A stretch of DNA of 64,000 nt. Source: Uruburuella suis. Lineage in GTDB: Bacteria > Pseudomonadota > Gammaproteobacteria > Burkholderiales > Neisseriaceae. Both the position numbers and the translations under genes were made by a program. The stretch lies in contig NZ_SLXE01000005.1 in assembly GCF_004341385.1 (NCBI RefSeq), positions 43,055 through 107,054 on the forward strand, given 5' to 3'. The notes beneath the pieces are model-generated. The model saw only the letters and a program-made list of their open reading frames with translations. It had not been told where the DNA came from and made no database searches. Below, piece by piece: positions 9,837 through 20,044 of this stretch (the stretch's first letter is position 1; each line of letters begins with the position of its first letter).

Positions 9837-10337
9837 CTATCGGTTTTGCGCCGGTCTGGCCGCAATCACATCAATTTCTACCAGCCAACCGGGGTTGGCA
9901 AACCCCTGCGTTTGCAATAAAGAACGTGCAGGCAGTTTCACGCCCGCCTTTGCATCAAAAAAACGCAAGTAGCTTTGGGAAAAGCCGCGAAAATCCATGT
10001 CGTTCTGCCCTTGTGGTGCTTTTAAAAAAACCTGCATTTTCACCACATCGCTCATGCCCAAGCCCAAGCTTTTCAGGCGTTTTTCAATTTCGGCCAACAC
10101 GTTGGCCGTTTGCTGCGCCGTGTTGCCGTAAGCCGCTTCACTGCGCGGATCCGCTTTATTGTCGATAATGCCCGGCACCACGCCGTTCAAATAAATCGTG
10201 CTGGCTCCGGCCGGCACTTCCACTGCCAGCGAGGTGGGGAAATTCGGCAGGGGGTGGCGGGTGATTTCGTCAGCCCAAGCGGCGTTGCTGATAGCTAAAC
10301 ACACGCCGGCAAGCAATAATTTTGACAAGTTATTCAT
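9837..10337 (-). CDS. Exported RidA (YjgF/UK114) family protein
   Basis: RidA proteins hydrolyse reactive enamines and imines such as 2-aminoacrylate. This 166-residue member has the Rid core, including the arginine of PARSLLQ and the glutamate of VEIDVIA that line the active site. Its unusual trait is an N-terminal signal peptide of about 22 residues (hydrophobic stretch then NAAWADE), so it is probably periplasmic rather than cytosolic. It stands alone beside a repeat region. The substrate of an exported Rid protein is uncertain. Confidence 0.85.
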   Translation of the reverse strand: MNNLSKLLLAGVCLAISNAAWADEITRHPLPNFPTSLAVEVPAGASTIYLNGVVPGIIDNKADPRSEAAYGNTAQQTANVLAEIEKRLKSLGLGMSDVVKMQVFLKAPQGQNDMDFRGFSQSYLRFFDAKAGVKLPARSLLQTQGFANPGWLVEIDVIAARPAQNR

Positions 10338-10372
10338 TTATGCATTCCTTTGCCGTTACATTCGATAGCCCG

Positions 10373-10560
10373 TCGTAGGTGCGCACGCCGCGTTTTTGCG
10401 GCGTAATCGTATGCATGAAACCCACGGCCGATATAAAACATAGAGGCCGTCTGAAAGCCGCGTTGCCTGTCAAAAAATTGTCCGACATGTCGATATGACA
10501 CGGTTTGTTGCAACAATCTTTGATAAGTCAGCTGTTTGCTTTTCAGACGGCCTCTGGGGC
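10373..10560. repeat. Intergenic repeat fragments and DUS between the RidA gene and adhP
   Basis: This holds a palindromic GTGCGCACGCCGCG...GCGGCGTAATCGTATGC fragment of the dispersed TACGATTACGC family. Two single DUS copies in opposite orientation lie about 100 bp apart near 10444 and 10541. I see no gene and no clear promoter; adhP ends at 10590 on the minus strand. Confidence 0.4.
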
Positions 10561-10589
10561 TACCTATTCATCACAATCCATCATCAAGC

Positions 10590-11624
10590 TCAATGATTGT
10601 GCCCGCAGGGTTTTTTCATATCCAGCACCATGCGGCCTTGGATTTTGCCGGCGTGCATTTCTTCAAAAATATCGCCCACTTCATCCAGCGCACGGGTTTG
10701 CACCACCGGCACCACGATGCCGCGCGCGCCGAAATCGAAGGCTTCGGCCAAATCTTGGCGCGTGCCCACCAGCGAGCCGACCACTTCGATGCCGTCGAGC
10801 ACGGTGCGGGGGATAGACAAATCCATGGTTTCCACCGGCAGGCCCACGGCCACCACGCGGCCGCCGGCGCGCACGCAATCGATGGCGCTGTTGAATGCGG
10901 CTTTAGACACGGCGGTCACCATGGCGGCGTGTGCGCCGATGCCGGTGATTTCTTTAATGCGCTCGGCCGCATCTTCTTTGGCGGCATTCACGGTGAATTC
11001 CGCGCCCACTTTTTTGGCCAAATCCAGCTTGTCGTCGTTGATATCGACAGCAATCACGCGCGCGTTGAACACTTTGGCGGCGTATTGCACGGCGAGGTTG
11101 CCCAAGCCGCCGGCGCCGTAAATGGCAATCCACTGGCCTGCGCGCACACCGGCCACTTTGGTGGCTTTATAAGTGGTAACGCCGGCGCAGGTGATGGAGC
11201 TGGCTTGTGCCGGGTCGAGGCCTTCGGGCACTTTTACGGCATAATCGGCGCTCACCACGCAATATTCGGCCATGCCGCCATCTACGGTGTAGCCCGAATT
11301 TTTCACGGTGCGGCACAAGGTTTCGCGGCCGCTGTTGCAATATTCGCAATGGCCGCAGCTTTCAAACAGCCAAGCAATGCTCACGCGGTCGCCCACTTTC
11401 AGGTTGGTCACATCGGGCGCCACTTCTTTCACAATGCCGATGCCCTCGTGGCCGAGCGTGCGGCCGGGTTGTTTGCCGTAATCGCCGGCGGCCACGTGCA
11501 AATCGGTGTGGCACACGCCGCAATATTCCACTTCCACCAGCGCTTCGCCCGCGCCGATTTTGGGCAGGTCTTTTTCAATCACTTCAACGCCTGTACAGGC
11601 TTGGTTAACCACTGCTGCTTTCAT
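10590..11624 (-). CDS. adhP: Zinc-dependent alcohol dehydrogenase AdhP
   Basis: This medium-chain dehydrogenase interconverts ethanol and acetaldehyde with NAD. It has 344 residues. The catalytic zinc site shows as CGVCHTD (Cys38) and LGHEG (His59). The four cysteines of [15 protein letters not shown] form the structural zinc site. The nucleotide-binding loop is [10 protein letters not shown] strong AAGGAG ribosome site precedes the ATG at 11624. An FNR-type promoter upstream implies induction at low oxygen, fitting a fermentative role in regenerating NAD. Confidence 0.95.
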   Translation of the reverse strand: MKAAVVNQACTGVEVIEKDLPKIGAGEALVEVEYCGVCHTDLHVAAGDYGKQPGRTLGHEGIGIVKEVAPDVTNLKVGDRVSIAWLFESCGHCEYCNSGRETLCRTVKNSGYTVDGGMAEYCVVSADYAVKVPEGLDPAQASSITCAGVTTYKATKVAGVRAGQWIAIYGAGGLGNLAVQYAAKVFNARVIAVDINDDKLDLAKKVGAEFTVNAAKEDAAERIKEITGIGAHAAMVTAVSKAAFNSAIDCVRAGGRVVAVGLPVETMDLSIPRTVLDGIEVVGSLVGTRQDLAEAFDFGARGIVVPVVQTRALDEVGDIFEEMHAGKIQGRMVLDMKKPCGHNH

Positions 11625-11848
11625 AGTAGATACTCCTTGGTTGGTGATATCGAATCAATGGAAATGCGCGCAAAGTGTGCAACCTTGCCGTGCTTTCCGC
11701 CTTGCAAACATGCTTTTTTGCTCAAAACCTGACTCGCGGCTGAAATGTGGGCAAACCCTTGCGGGAGCGGGTTGGAAATTTCCGCGTCTGAGGCTGCCAT
11801 AAATATTGATATTTTAATGAAGCCAAACCGCCCAGTAATCAATGTGTG

Positions 11849-11897
11849 TGTTTACAGTATAACCAAATCGGGGCAGGGCGCGATTGATAATCATCAA
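11849..11897 (-). promoter_or_regulatory. FNR-type class II promoter of adhP
   Basis: A perfect FNR palindrome, TTGATAATCATCAA, lies at 11884-11897. Reading leftwards, a -10 hexamer TATACT is at 11861-11856, placing the start of transcription near 11849. The centre of the FNR box is then exactly 41.5 bp upstream, the canonical class II activating position. The resulting leader before adhP is about 225 nt. The rest of the 11625-12105 gap holds a DUS hairpin at 11955-11982 and no gene. Confidence 0.7.
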
Positions 11898-11954
11898 GGG
11901 GTTTGCCCGATTGAAAGCCTGCGTAAATGTTATGCTATATCATTGTTGACAAAC

Positions 11955-11982
11955 AGGCCGTCTGAAAGCTTTCAGACGGCCT
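11955..11982. terminator. Inverted DUS hairpin upstream of lolC
   Basis: A perfect inverted AG-DUS pair with a two-base loop. It follows no gene end on either strand and may insulate lolC from the adhP control region. Confidence 0.45.
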
Positions 11983-12105
11983 CTCGGCTGGATTGCACTT
12001 TTCACGCGCCAATATTCGATATTAATGTAAACCGAGCCTAAACCGATTTAACCCGAATTGCGGTACAATGCCCGCTTTGTTGATTGTTAAGGACGGCCTG
12101 TATAT

Positions 12106-13356
12106 ATGGCTTCTTTGGAAACCTGGATCGGCCTGCGCTATTTGCGGGCCAAAAAACGCAATGGTTTAATGTCGTTTATCACCATGATTTCGATTGCCGG
12201 CATCGCGCTGGGCGTCACCGCGCTGATTGTGGTGCTCTCGGTGATGAACGGCTTTCAAAAAGAGATTCGCGGCCAGCTTTTGAATGTGGCGCCGCATGCG
12301 GAAATCGGCTATTACGACACGGGCAATGGCGAAGGCTGGCAGAGCCTGCGCCAATATGCGGCGGGCAGAAAAGAGGTGTTGGCCACCGCGCCTTATGTGG
12401 CCGATCAGGCGTTGTTGGCCAATGCGGGCGAGGTGCGCGGCGTGCAGCTGCGCGGGATTTTGCCTGAAGAAGAAAACAAAGTGGTGGATTACGGTAAAAA
12501 TATGCCGCAGGGCAGCTTTGCCGATTTGAAGCCGGGTGAGTTTGATATTGTGTTGGGCGAAGGGCTGGCGCAGGCTTTGGGCGCGGAAGTGGGCGGCAAG
12601 GTAACGGTGATCACGCCTGAGGGCAATGTCACCCCCGCCGGCGTGGTGCCGCGCTTGAAGCAGTTTAATGTGGTGGGCGTGGTGAAAACCAGCGTGTATG
12701 AGGTGGATAATTCGCTTGCGCTCACGCATTTGCAGGATGCGCAAGTGCTCTACCGCTTGGGCGACGGCGTGGGCGGCTTGCGCTTGAAGCTGGCCGACCC
12801 GCAAAATGCGCCCGCCTTTATCGCCAATCTGATTCCGGCGGCTGCGCAAGACAAAGTGTGGGTGCGCGACTGGACGTTTCAAAACCGCAGCTATTTTGAG
12901 GCGGTGGAATTGGAAAAGCGCATGATGTTTATCATTCTCACGCTGATTATTGCGGTGGCGGCGTTTAATTTGGTGTCGTCGTTGGTGATGGCGGTTACCG
13001 AGAAGCAGGCCGATATTGCCATTTTGCGCACTTTGGGGCTGCCGCCGGGCGGGGTGATGAAGATTTTTATGGTGCAGGGCGCGTTTGCCGGCTTTTTCGG
13101 CACCTTGATCGGCGTGATTTGCGGCGTGTTGCTGGGCTGGAATGTGGGCAAAATCGTGGCGTTTTTTGAAAAGCTTTTCGGGGTGCACCTGATTAATTCG
13201 CAAATTTATTTTATCGATTATCTGCCCAGCGATGTGAACATGGGCGATGTGGCTTTTATCGCCTGCATTTCGCTGGTGCTGGCATTTTTGGCCACGCTCT
13301 ATCCGAGCTGGCGTGCGGCGAAAACCCAACCGGCGGAGGCTTTGCGTTATGAATAA
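12106..13356 (+). CDS. lolC: Lipoprotein-releasing system permease (LolC/LolE family)
   Basis: It is the membrane subunit that extracts outer-membrane lipoproteins from the inner membrane and hands them to LolA. The 416-residue product has an N-terminal transmembrane helix (about residues 24-48), a large periplasmic domain, and three C-terminal helices typical of the MacB/FtsX fold. It starts at an ATG preceded by GGACGG. The lolD ATPase gene overlaps its end by 8 bp, so the two are translationally coupled. No separate lolE follows, so this permease probably acts as a LolF-like homodimer. Confidence 0.92.
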   Translation: MASLETWIGLRYLRAKKRNGLMSFITMISIAGIALGVTALIVVLSVMNGFQKEIRGQLLNVAPHAEIGYYDTGNGEGWQSLRQYAAGRKEVLATAPYVADQALLANAGEVRGVQLRGILPEEENKVVDYGKNMPQGSFADLKPGEFDIVLGEGLAQALGAEVGGKVTVITPEGNVTPAGVVPRLKQFNVVGVVKTSVYEVDNSLALTHLQDAQVLYRLGDGVGGLRLKLADPQNAPAFIANLIPAAAQDKVWVRDWTFQNRSYFEAVELEKRMMFIILTLIIAVAAFNLVSSLVMAVTEKQADIAILRTLGLPPGGVMKIFMVQGAFAGFFGTLIGVICGVLLGWNVGKIVAFFEKLFGVHLINSQIYFIDYLPSDVNMGDVAFIACISLVLAFLATLYPSWRAAKTQPAEALRYE

Positions 13357-14032
13357 TACGGTGTTGGCTTGCCGCTCGGTGAGCAAAAACTATCGCGACG
13401 GCGAATTGCATGTGGATGTGCTCGACAGCCTGAATTTCGATGTGGCCGAAGGCCAGAGCGTGAGCATTATCGGCGCTTCGGGCAGCGGCAAATCCACGCT
13501 CTTGCATATTTTGGGCGGGCTGGACATGCCCACTTCGGGCAGCGTGAATCTGATGGGCAACGACTTGGGCAAGATGAGCCAAAAGCAGCTGGGCGATTTG
13601 CGCAACCGCTATCTGGGCTTTGTGTATCAATTCCATCATCTGCTGCCCGAATTTTCGGCGTTGGAAAATGTGATGATGCCGCTTTTAATCGGCAAAAAGC
13701 CCAAAGCCGAGGCGGAAGCGGCGGCGGCGGCGATGCTGGAAAAAGTGGGTTTGCACCAACGCGCCTTGCACCGGCCGAGCGAATTGTCGGGCGGCGAGCG
13801 CCAACGCGCCGCCATTGCCCGCGCATTGGTGACGCAGCCCAAATGCCTGCTGGCCGACGAGCCCACCGGCAATCTCGACCGCAAAAATGCGCAAAATATT
13901 CTCGATATGATGCTGGATTTGAAAAACGAAATGGGCACAGCGCTGGTGGTGGTCACCCACGATGATGAGTTGGCCGTGCGCTTTGATCGCGTGATGATGA
14001 TGAGCGATGGGCGCTTGAGCGATAAAGCCTGA
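13349..14032 (+). CDS. lolD: Lipoprotein-releasing system ATP-binding protein LolD
   Basis: This is the ABC ATPase that powers LolC. The ATG at 13349 lies inside the end of lolC and gives 227 residues, the normal LolD length. The Walker A motif is GASGSGKST, the signature LSGGERQR, and Walker B LLADEPTG. The MacB/LolD-type organisation and the overlap with lolC make the assignment firm. Confidence 0.95.
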   Translation: MNNTVLACRSVSKNYRDGELHVDVLDSLNFDVAEGQSVSIIGASGSGKSTLLHILGGLDMPTSGSVNLMGNDLGKMSQKQLGDLRNRYLGFVYQFHHLLPEFSALENVMMPLLIGKKPKAEAEAAAAAMLEKVGLHQRALHRPSELSGGERQRAAIARALVTQPKCLLADEPTGNLDRKNAQNILDMMLDLKNEMGTALVVVTHDDELAVRFDRVMMMSDGRLSDKA

Positions 14033-14105
14033 CGCCGGTGCGTTGATTTGAGCTGCTGTTGCCCGATTGTATTCGTGCTGCTGGGTTTTAAGTTGTTTTT
14101 AAATT

Positions 14106-14147
14106 GAATCAAGGCCGTCTGAAAAAAGTTTCAGACGGCCTTGATTC
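14106..14147 (+). terminator. Inverted DUS terminator after lolD
   Basis: A 19-bp perfect stem that contains an inverted AG-DUS pair plus GAATCAA arms lies about 75 bp past the lolD stop. It is a strong hairpin and probably ends the lolCD transcript. Confidence 0.65.
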
Positions 14148-14232
14148 ATATTGCCGCCATTTTTCTGTTTTATAATCAGCACCAATGTTTGCGGCGCTTG
14201 CTGTTGAGGCCGTCTGAATTTGGGAGCAAACC

Positions 14233-14862
14233 ATGAAAGTGTATACCGCTGCGCAGATGCGTGCGCACGAGCAAATGGCTGTGGATGCGGGCACGAGCTT
14301 TGAGCAATTGATGGAAAATGCCGGCGGCGCAGCGGCGGCCGATTTGTTGCGCCGCCACCCTGAGCCGGCCCGCGCGCTGGTGGTGTGCGGCAAGGGCAAT
14401 AATGGCGGCGATGGTTTGGTGATGGCGCGGCTGTTGCAGGCCGAGGGCTGGCGCTGCGATGTGGTGTTTGTGTTGGGCAGCGAATTGTCGCCGCTGGCCG
14501 AAACCAACCGCCGCCGTCTGCTCAATCTGGCGGGCATAAGCTTTATCGGCGCTCAAGCGCTGCCGGGGCAATTGGCGCAGCAGCGCTACGATGTGCTTAT
14601 CGAGGGCATATTCGGCACCGGTTTTGCCGGCAGGCTGCCTGCTGCGGTGGCCGATTGCTGCCGCTTGCTTAATGCTTCAGACGGCCTGAAAGTGGCGCTG
14701 GATATGCCCACCGGCCTCAATGGCGACACGGGCGATGTGGATGCCGATGTGTTTCGCGCCGAGCTTACCTACACATTCGGCGCCTACAAGCCGGCGCACA
14801 TTATGGATGCGGGCAGGGCGGTGTGCGGCGAGATTGTGTGTTTGGACATAGGCATTCAATAA
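14233..14862 (+). CDS. nnrE: NAD(P)H-hydrate epimerase (YjeF N-terminal domain)
   Basis: It epimerises damaged hydrated NAD(P)H so that a dehydratase can repair it. The 209 residues correspond to the YjeF_N domain alone. Seen are the N-terminal YTAAQMRAHEQ, the glycine-rich VCGKGNNGGDG loop, GTGFAG, and the DMPTGLNGDTG block that closes the family. In many bacteria this domain is fused to the ADP/ATP-dependent dehydratase; here it is free-standing and no dehydratase gene is adjacent. A DUS (TCAGACGGCCTGA) is embedded in the coding sequence near 14680. Confidence 0.9.
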   Translation: MKVYTAAQMRAHEQMAVDAGTSFEQLMENAGGAAAADLLRRHPEPARALVVCGKGNNGGDGLVMARLLQAEGWRCDVVFVLGSELSPLAETNRRRLLNLAGISFIGAQALPGQLAQQRYDVLIEGIFGTGFAGRLPAAVADCCRLLNASDGLKVALDMPTGLNGDTGDVDADVFRAELTYTFGAYKPAHIMDAGRAVCGEIVCLDIGIQ

Positions 14863-14873
14863 TTCCATCAACA

Positions 14874-14907
14874 AAGGCCGTCTGAACACAATGTTTCAGA
14901 CGGCCTT
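14874..14907 (+). terminator. Inverted DUS terminator after nnrE
   Basis: An inverted AG-DUS pair with AA/TT flanks lies 12 bp past the nnrE stop and is followed by CTTATAA. It is well placed for termination. Confidence 0.65.
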
Positions 14908-14934
14908 CTTATAATGTAGTGGAATGAAAGATAA

Positions 14935-15083
14935 TATAGTGGAATGAAAGAAAAACTTATACAGGCGCATGTAGCAAGCCATATGCAGAAGCCGTTTAAA
15001 CCGCGTGCGTGGCTGCGCCACACACCCTACACATGATGCTAAATTTCTTATTTTTGTATAAGTTTTTCATTCATTCCACTATA
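14935..15083. mobile_element. MITE-like element with TATAGTGGAATG ends, variant interior
   Basis: About 149 bp bounded by TATAGTGGAATGAAAG followed by AAAAACTTATACA, and by the complement TGTATAAGTTTTTCATT then CATTCCACTATA. The terminal repeats extend about 28 bp. The interior differs from the copies at 7463 and 63725. A partial extra copy of the left end (TGTAGTGGAATGAAAGATAA) sits just before it, as if the end had been duplicated. Confidence 0.7.
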
Positions 15084-15100
15084 ACGATTTGTATAGGTGA

Positions 15101-16267
<1,167 letters not shown>

Positions 16268-16274
16268 CTATCTG

Positions 16275-16559
16275 CTATTTGATATACGATTTAACCAGGC
16301 TCACCGCTTCATCAAGCTTTTGCTGCAAGGCTTGATGCTGCGGATTATCACAGCTTTCATGGCTGAATGAGTCGCGCAAATGGCTTTCCATCACATCGCG
16401 CATCAAGCCGTTTACCGCGCCGCGCATGGCGGCAATCTGTTGCAGCACGGCGGCACAGTCTTGGCCGTCGGTAATGGCGCGCTCCAAAGCTTCCGCCTGG
16501 CCGCGGATGCGGCGCAGGCGGTTGACGGCGCGTTTTTTGTCTTGCGGGTGATGGGGCAT
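16275..16559 (-). CDS. frmR: Formaldehyde-sensing repressor FrmR (CsoR/RcnR family)
   Basis: FrmR is a small all-helical DNA-binding repressor released when formaldehyde cross-links Pro2 to Cys35. The ATG at 16559 gives 94 residues. Pro2 (MPHH) and Cys35 (GQDC) are both present, as are RVRRIRGQ-like residues near 14-21 and the ESHLRDSF block of the family. Its promoter carries a palindromic operator, so autorepression of frmR-adhC is likely. These residues favour FrmR over the copper (CsoR) or nickel (RcnR) sensors. Confidence 0.9.
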   Translation of the reverse strand: MPHHPQDKKRAVNRLRRIRGQAEALERAITDGQDCAAVLQQIAAMRGAVNGLMRDVMESHLRDSFSHESCDNPQHQALQQKLDEAVSLVKSYIK

Positions 16560-16572
16560 GGCTTTTTCCTGA

Positions 16573-16612
16573 ATACTGGGGGCAGTATAAAAAAGATAGG
16601 GCGCATTGGCAA
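16573..16612 (-). promoter_or_regulatory. frmR-adhC promoter with FrmR-type operator
   Basis: On the minus strand a -35 TTGCCA (16612-16607) and a -10 TATACT (16589-16584) are separated by 17 bp. The palindrome ATACTG-GGGG-CAGTAT (plus-strand reading, 16573-16588) overlaps the -10 and the likely start near 16577. AT-rich arms around a G/C tract are the known operator style of the CsoR/RcnR family. The frmR ATG follows 14 bp further on, with AGGAAAAAG as ribosome site. Confidence 0.75.
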
Positions 16613-16709
16613 GCGCTGCACAGGAAAGGCGCAAGGCCGTCTGAATATGTTTATAATCGGGCAGCGCCGATAATCCTGTCGGCGTGTTTTGTGAAGGGTA
16701 TGCCAACCG

Positions 16710-18404
16710 ATGCGCCGACTTTCCCGCCCCGAAAATCCGCTCGAGCGCTTGATGCGCCCTTACCGCCGCCGCCTTTATCTGCCGCTTTTGCTGGCTTTGG
16801 CGGCGGTGGTGCTGTTTATCTGGCAAAGCGCGCTGCTGGCGGCTTTGTTTGCCGGTTGGCTCAATGCGGCCTCAGCCGGGCAGAAACCGCTTTCAGACGG
16901 CCTGCGGACTATTTTACTGTTAATTATGATGTATTTGCTTCTACGGCCTTTGCTTTCTTTATTGAAAGAGCGTGTGCTGCAAAAGCTGAGCCTGCATGTG
17001 CGCCATGGTGTGCGCCGCCGCCTGCTGCATGCGCTGGCGGCGTTGGGGCCGGCGCGCAGCCATTTCGGCAGCGATGGGGCGCTGAGCACGCAAATTTTGG
17101 AGCAGGTGGATGCGCTCGATGGCTATATCAGCCGCTTTTATGTGCAGCGCACGGTGGCGGTGGCCACGCCTTTGCTGATTGCGGCGGCGGTGTTTTATCA
17201 CAGCAAGCTGGCGGCGGCGCTGCTGCTGCTCACCGCGCCTTTGGTGCCTTTGTTTATGATATTGGTGGGCACGGCGGCGGCCAAAAAAAGCCGCCAACAA
17301 TTAGACACGCTCTCGCAATTGGGCGGGCGCTTTCTCGATTTGGTGCGCGGCATGCCCACTTTACGCCGCTTGAATGCGGTGGCGCAGGCGGAAAAGCAGG
17401 TGTCGGCTTCGGCGCTGGTTTATCAAAAGCGCACCATGAGCGTGCTGGCGCTGGCGTTTTTATCCGGCGCGGTGCTGGAATTGTTTGCTTCGCTGGCGAT
17501 TGCGCTGGTGGCGGTTTATTTGGGTTTGGGCTTGATCGGCGTGTTGCCGTGGGCAAAAGGCGTGGTGCCGGTGCCTTATGAGGGCGCTTTGTTTATTTTG
17601 CTGCTTGCGCCTGAGTTTTACGCGCCGCTGCGCCAGCTCGGCAACGATTATCACGCCAAGGCGCAGGCGCAGGCGGCGGCGGAAGCTTTGCAGCCCTTAC
17701 TTGATGCGGCAGAGGGGCAAAGGCCGTCTGAAAGCGGCATCAAAATGGATTTAAACGCTGCGCCTTCGCTGCAATTGACCGGCGTGCGCATTATGGGCGC
17801 AGAAGGGCGCGAGCGGCTGGCGCCCACTTCTTTTGCTGTGAAAGCCGGTGCGCGCATCGGCATCGGCGGCGTGAGCGGCATCGGCAAATCGAGCTTGTTG
17901 CAAGCTTTGCTCGGTTTTAGCGCGTATGAAGGGCGGATTGTGCTCAACGGCGAAGATTTTGCCGCGCTGGACAAAAAATACCTGCAAGGGCAAAGCGCTT
18001 ATCTGGCGCAAACCGCCACGCTTCTGCCCGGCAGCATCGCCGATAATCTGCGCTTGGCCAAAGCCGGTGCGGATGAGGCGCAAATGCAAAAAGTTTTAAG
18101 TGAAGTCGGCTTGTGGGATTTGATTCAACGCCTGCCCGATGGCTTAAACACACCATTGGGCGAGCGCGGGTTGGGGCTCTCGGGCGGCCAGCAGCAGCGC
18201 TTGTCGTTGGCACAATTATTGTTACGGGATGCCCATTTTTGGCTACTCGATGAGCCTGCCGCGCATTTGGATGAGGAAACGGCGGCTGAGCTATACCGCG
18301 TGTTGGGGCAAATCAGCTGCGGCAAAACCGTGTTGCTGGTGAGCCACGATTTGGCGGCGGTGCCGTGGCTGGATGATGTGGTGGTGCTGGAGGGCGCGAA
18401 ATGA
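16710..18404 (+). CDS. cydD: Thiol reductant ABC exporter subunit CydD
   Basis: CydDC exports cysteine and glutathione to the periplasm and is needed to assemble cytochrome bd. The 564-residue half-transporter has an N-terminal domain of six transmembrane helices and a C-terminal ATPase with Walker A GVSGIGKSS, signature LSGGQQQR and Walker B LLDEPAAHLD. It overlaps cydC by 4 bp (ATGA). The start at 16710 follows AAGGG. Two DUS copies lie in frame, near 16889 (read as SDGL) and 17721 (read as RPSES). Confidence 0.94.
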   Translation: MRRLSRPENPLERLMRPYRRRLYLPLLLALAAVVLFIWQSALLAALFAGWLNAASAGQKPLSDGLRTILLLIMMYLLLRPLLSLLKERVLQKLSLHVRHGVRRRLLHALAALGPARSHFGSDGALSTQILEQVDALDGYISRFYVQRTVAVATPLLIAAAVFYHSKLAAALLLLTAPLVPLFMILVGTAAAKKSRQQLDTLSQLGGRFLDLVRGMPTLRRLNAVAQAEKQVSASALVYQKRTMSVLALAFLSGAVLELFASLAIALVAVYLGLGLIGVLPWAKGVVPVPYEGALFILLLAPEFYAPLRQLGNDYHAKAQAQAAAEALQPLLDAAEGQRPSESGIKMDLNAAPSLQLTGVRIMGAEGRERLAPTSFAVKAGARIGIGGVSGIGKSSLLQALLGFSAYEGRIVLNGEDFAALDKKYLQGQSAYLAQTATLLPGSIADNLRLAKAGADEAQMQKVLSEVGLWDLIQRLPDGLNTPLGERGLGLSGGQQQRLSLAQLLLRDAHFWLLDEPAAHLDEETAAELYRVLGQISCGKTVLLVSHDLAAVPWLDDVVVLEGAK

Positions 18405-20044
18405 GCCGTCAAGATATCCGTTTGCGCGATTTGTGGCAGAGCCGGCGCGGCATGTGGTCGGTGGCGTGGCTGCTCGGTGCCGTAACTTTATTGGCCACGG
18501 TGGCTTTGCTGGCGGTGTCGGGCTGGTTTATCAGCGCGGCGGCGGCGGCCGGGGTGGTGGCGCTGGCCACGGCTTATATGTTTGACTATTTCCGCCCCGG
18601 CGCGATTATCCGTGCGCTGGCGATTGTGCGCACGGCGGGTCGCTACGGCGAGCGGCTGGCTTCGCACAATGCCGTGCTGGCTTTGCTGCGCGATTTGCGT
18701 GTGCGCTTTTTCGGCCGCCTGGCCGCCGCAGCGGGCAGCGCTGATGTGGTTTCCGCCGGCAGCATGCACCGGCTCACCAGCGATATCGATTTGCTCGACC
18801 AATGGCCGCTGCGTTTTTTGATGCCGTGGCTGTGGGCGCTGCTGCTTCAGACGGCCTTTGTGTTGTGGCTGCTGCTGGCCGCACCGGCTTTGCTGCTTTA
18901 TGTGCTGCCGCCTTTGCTGCTGGCCGGTGTGGTGTTGCCCGCGCTGGCGGCTTGGCGCGGCATGGTGCCGGCGCGGCAAGACACGCAGGCGGCCGAAGAG
19001 CGTCGCCGGCGCTTGCTGATGCCGCTGAGCCTCATCACTTCGTTATTGTTGTGGCGGCGTTGGGCAGATTGCGAAACCTCGTTTCTTGAAGCCGATGCCG
19101 AATATGGGTGCCTGCAATTGCGCCAGCAGCAATGGGCGAGCGTGTATGTGTGGTTGCAGCAATGTGCACTGGCGCTGCTGGTGGCTTTGCTTTTGTGGCA
19201 GGGGTGGCCGCTGTTGGAGAGCGGGGCGTTGGGTGTGCCGGTGTTGTTGGCGATGGTGTTGGCGGTGTTTGGTTTGAATGAAGTGCTCACGCCGCTGGCT
19301 GCGCAATTTATGGCGCTGGGCTTCAGCAGCGCCGCGCGTGACCGCTTGAATGCGTTGGGCAGCGCGAAGCCTGCCGCCGAAAAAGCAGCGGCCGGCTGGC
19401 CGCAGGGCAGCCTGATATTCAGCGCGGAAAACATCAGCGCCAAAAGGGCGGGCGCGTTAAACGGCGCGGAGCATGTGAACTTTGTGCTGGAAAGCGGCCA
19501 AGCCTTACTGATTGCGGGGCCATCGGGCGTGGGCAAATCCACTTTGCTCGATGTGCTCGCCGGTGAGCTTGCGCCCCTGCAAGGCCGTCTGAAACTCAAC
19601 GGGCAGGATTTTGCCGATTTTCTGCCCGGCGATGAAGTGGGCTATCTGGCGCAGCAAGTGGATATTTTCGACCTCACGTTGGCCGAAAACCTGCGCCTGG
19701 GCAAGGCCGGTGCCGATGATGATGCATTGTGGCAAGTGCTGGAAAAAGTGCGGCTGGCCGATTGGGCGCGGGCGCAGCCGCAAGGTTTGCAAACCCGCTT
19801 GGGCGAATACGGCGCGGCGGTGTCGGGCGGGCAGGCGCGGCGCATTGCGCTGGCGCGGCTTTTGCTCAAGCCGCGCGCTTTGCTGCTGCTCGATGAGCCT
19901 TTTGCCGGCCTGGATGCGGCCACGCGCGAAGCGGTGAGCGCCATGCTGCTGCAAGAGCGGGCGCAAGGCTTGCTGATTGTGGTGAGCCATCAGCCGCCTG
20001 CGCAAGCCGATTTTCAGGTTTTGCGTTTGCAGGAAAAGGCATGA
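18401..20044 (+). CDS. cydC: Thiol reductant ABC exporter subunit CydC
   Basis: This is the partner half-transporter of CydD, 547 residues. An N-terminal membrane domain starts with the hydrophobic run near residues 20-60. The ATPase domain has Walker A GPSGVGKST, signature VSGGQARR and Walker B LLLDEPFAGLD. The 4-bp overlap with cydD shows coupled translation. The cydAB genes follow after about 470 bp, so regulation of the two operons may be separate. Confidence 0.94.
   Translation: MSRQDIRLRDLWQSRRGMWSVAWLLGAVTLLATVALLAVSGWFISAAAAAGVVALATAYMFDYFRPGAIIRALAIVRTAGRYGERLASHNAVLALLRDLRVRFFGRLAAAAGSADVVSAGSMHRLTSDIDLLDQWPLRFLMPWLWALLLQTAFVLWLLLAAPALLLYVLPPLLLAGVVLPALAAWRGMVPARQDTQAAEERRRRLLMPLSLITSLLLWRRWADCETSFLEADAEYGCLQLRQQQWASVYVWLQQCALALLVALLLWQGWPLLESGALGVPVLLAMVLAVFGLNEVLTPLAAQFMALGFSSAARDRLNALGSAKPAAEKAAAGWPQGSLIFSAENISAKRAGALNGAEHVNFVLESGQALLIAGPSGVGKSTLLDVLAGELAPLQGRLKLNGQDFADFLPGDEVGYLAQQVDIFDLTLAENLRLGKAGADDDALWQVLEKVRLADWARAQPQGLQTRLGEYGAAVSGGQARRIALARLLLKPRALLLLDEPFAGLDAATREAVSAMLLQERAQGLLIVVSHQPPAQADFQVLRLQEKA

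Noticed and set aside
9571..9865. Short reading frames across the triplicated repeat
   Set aside because: They consist of repeat and DUS sequence on both strands and have no independent support.
11621..11800. Minus-strand reading frame of 59 codons in the adhP leader whose stop overlaps the adhP start as ATGA
   Set aside because: There is no ribosome site before its ATG and no recognisable domain. The overlap may be chance. It would need proteomic or conservation evidence.
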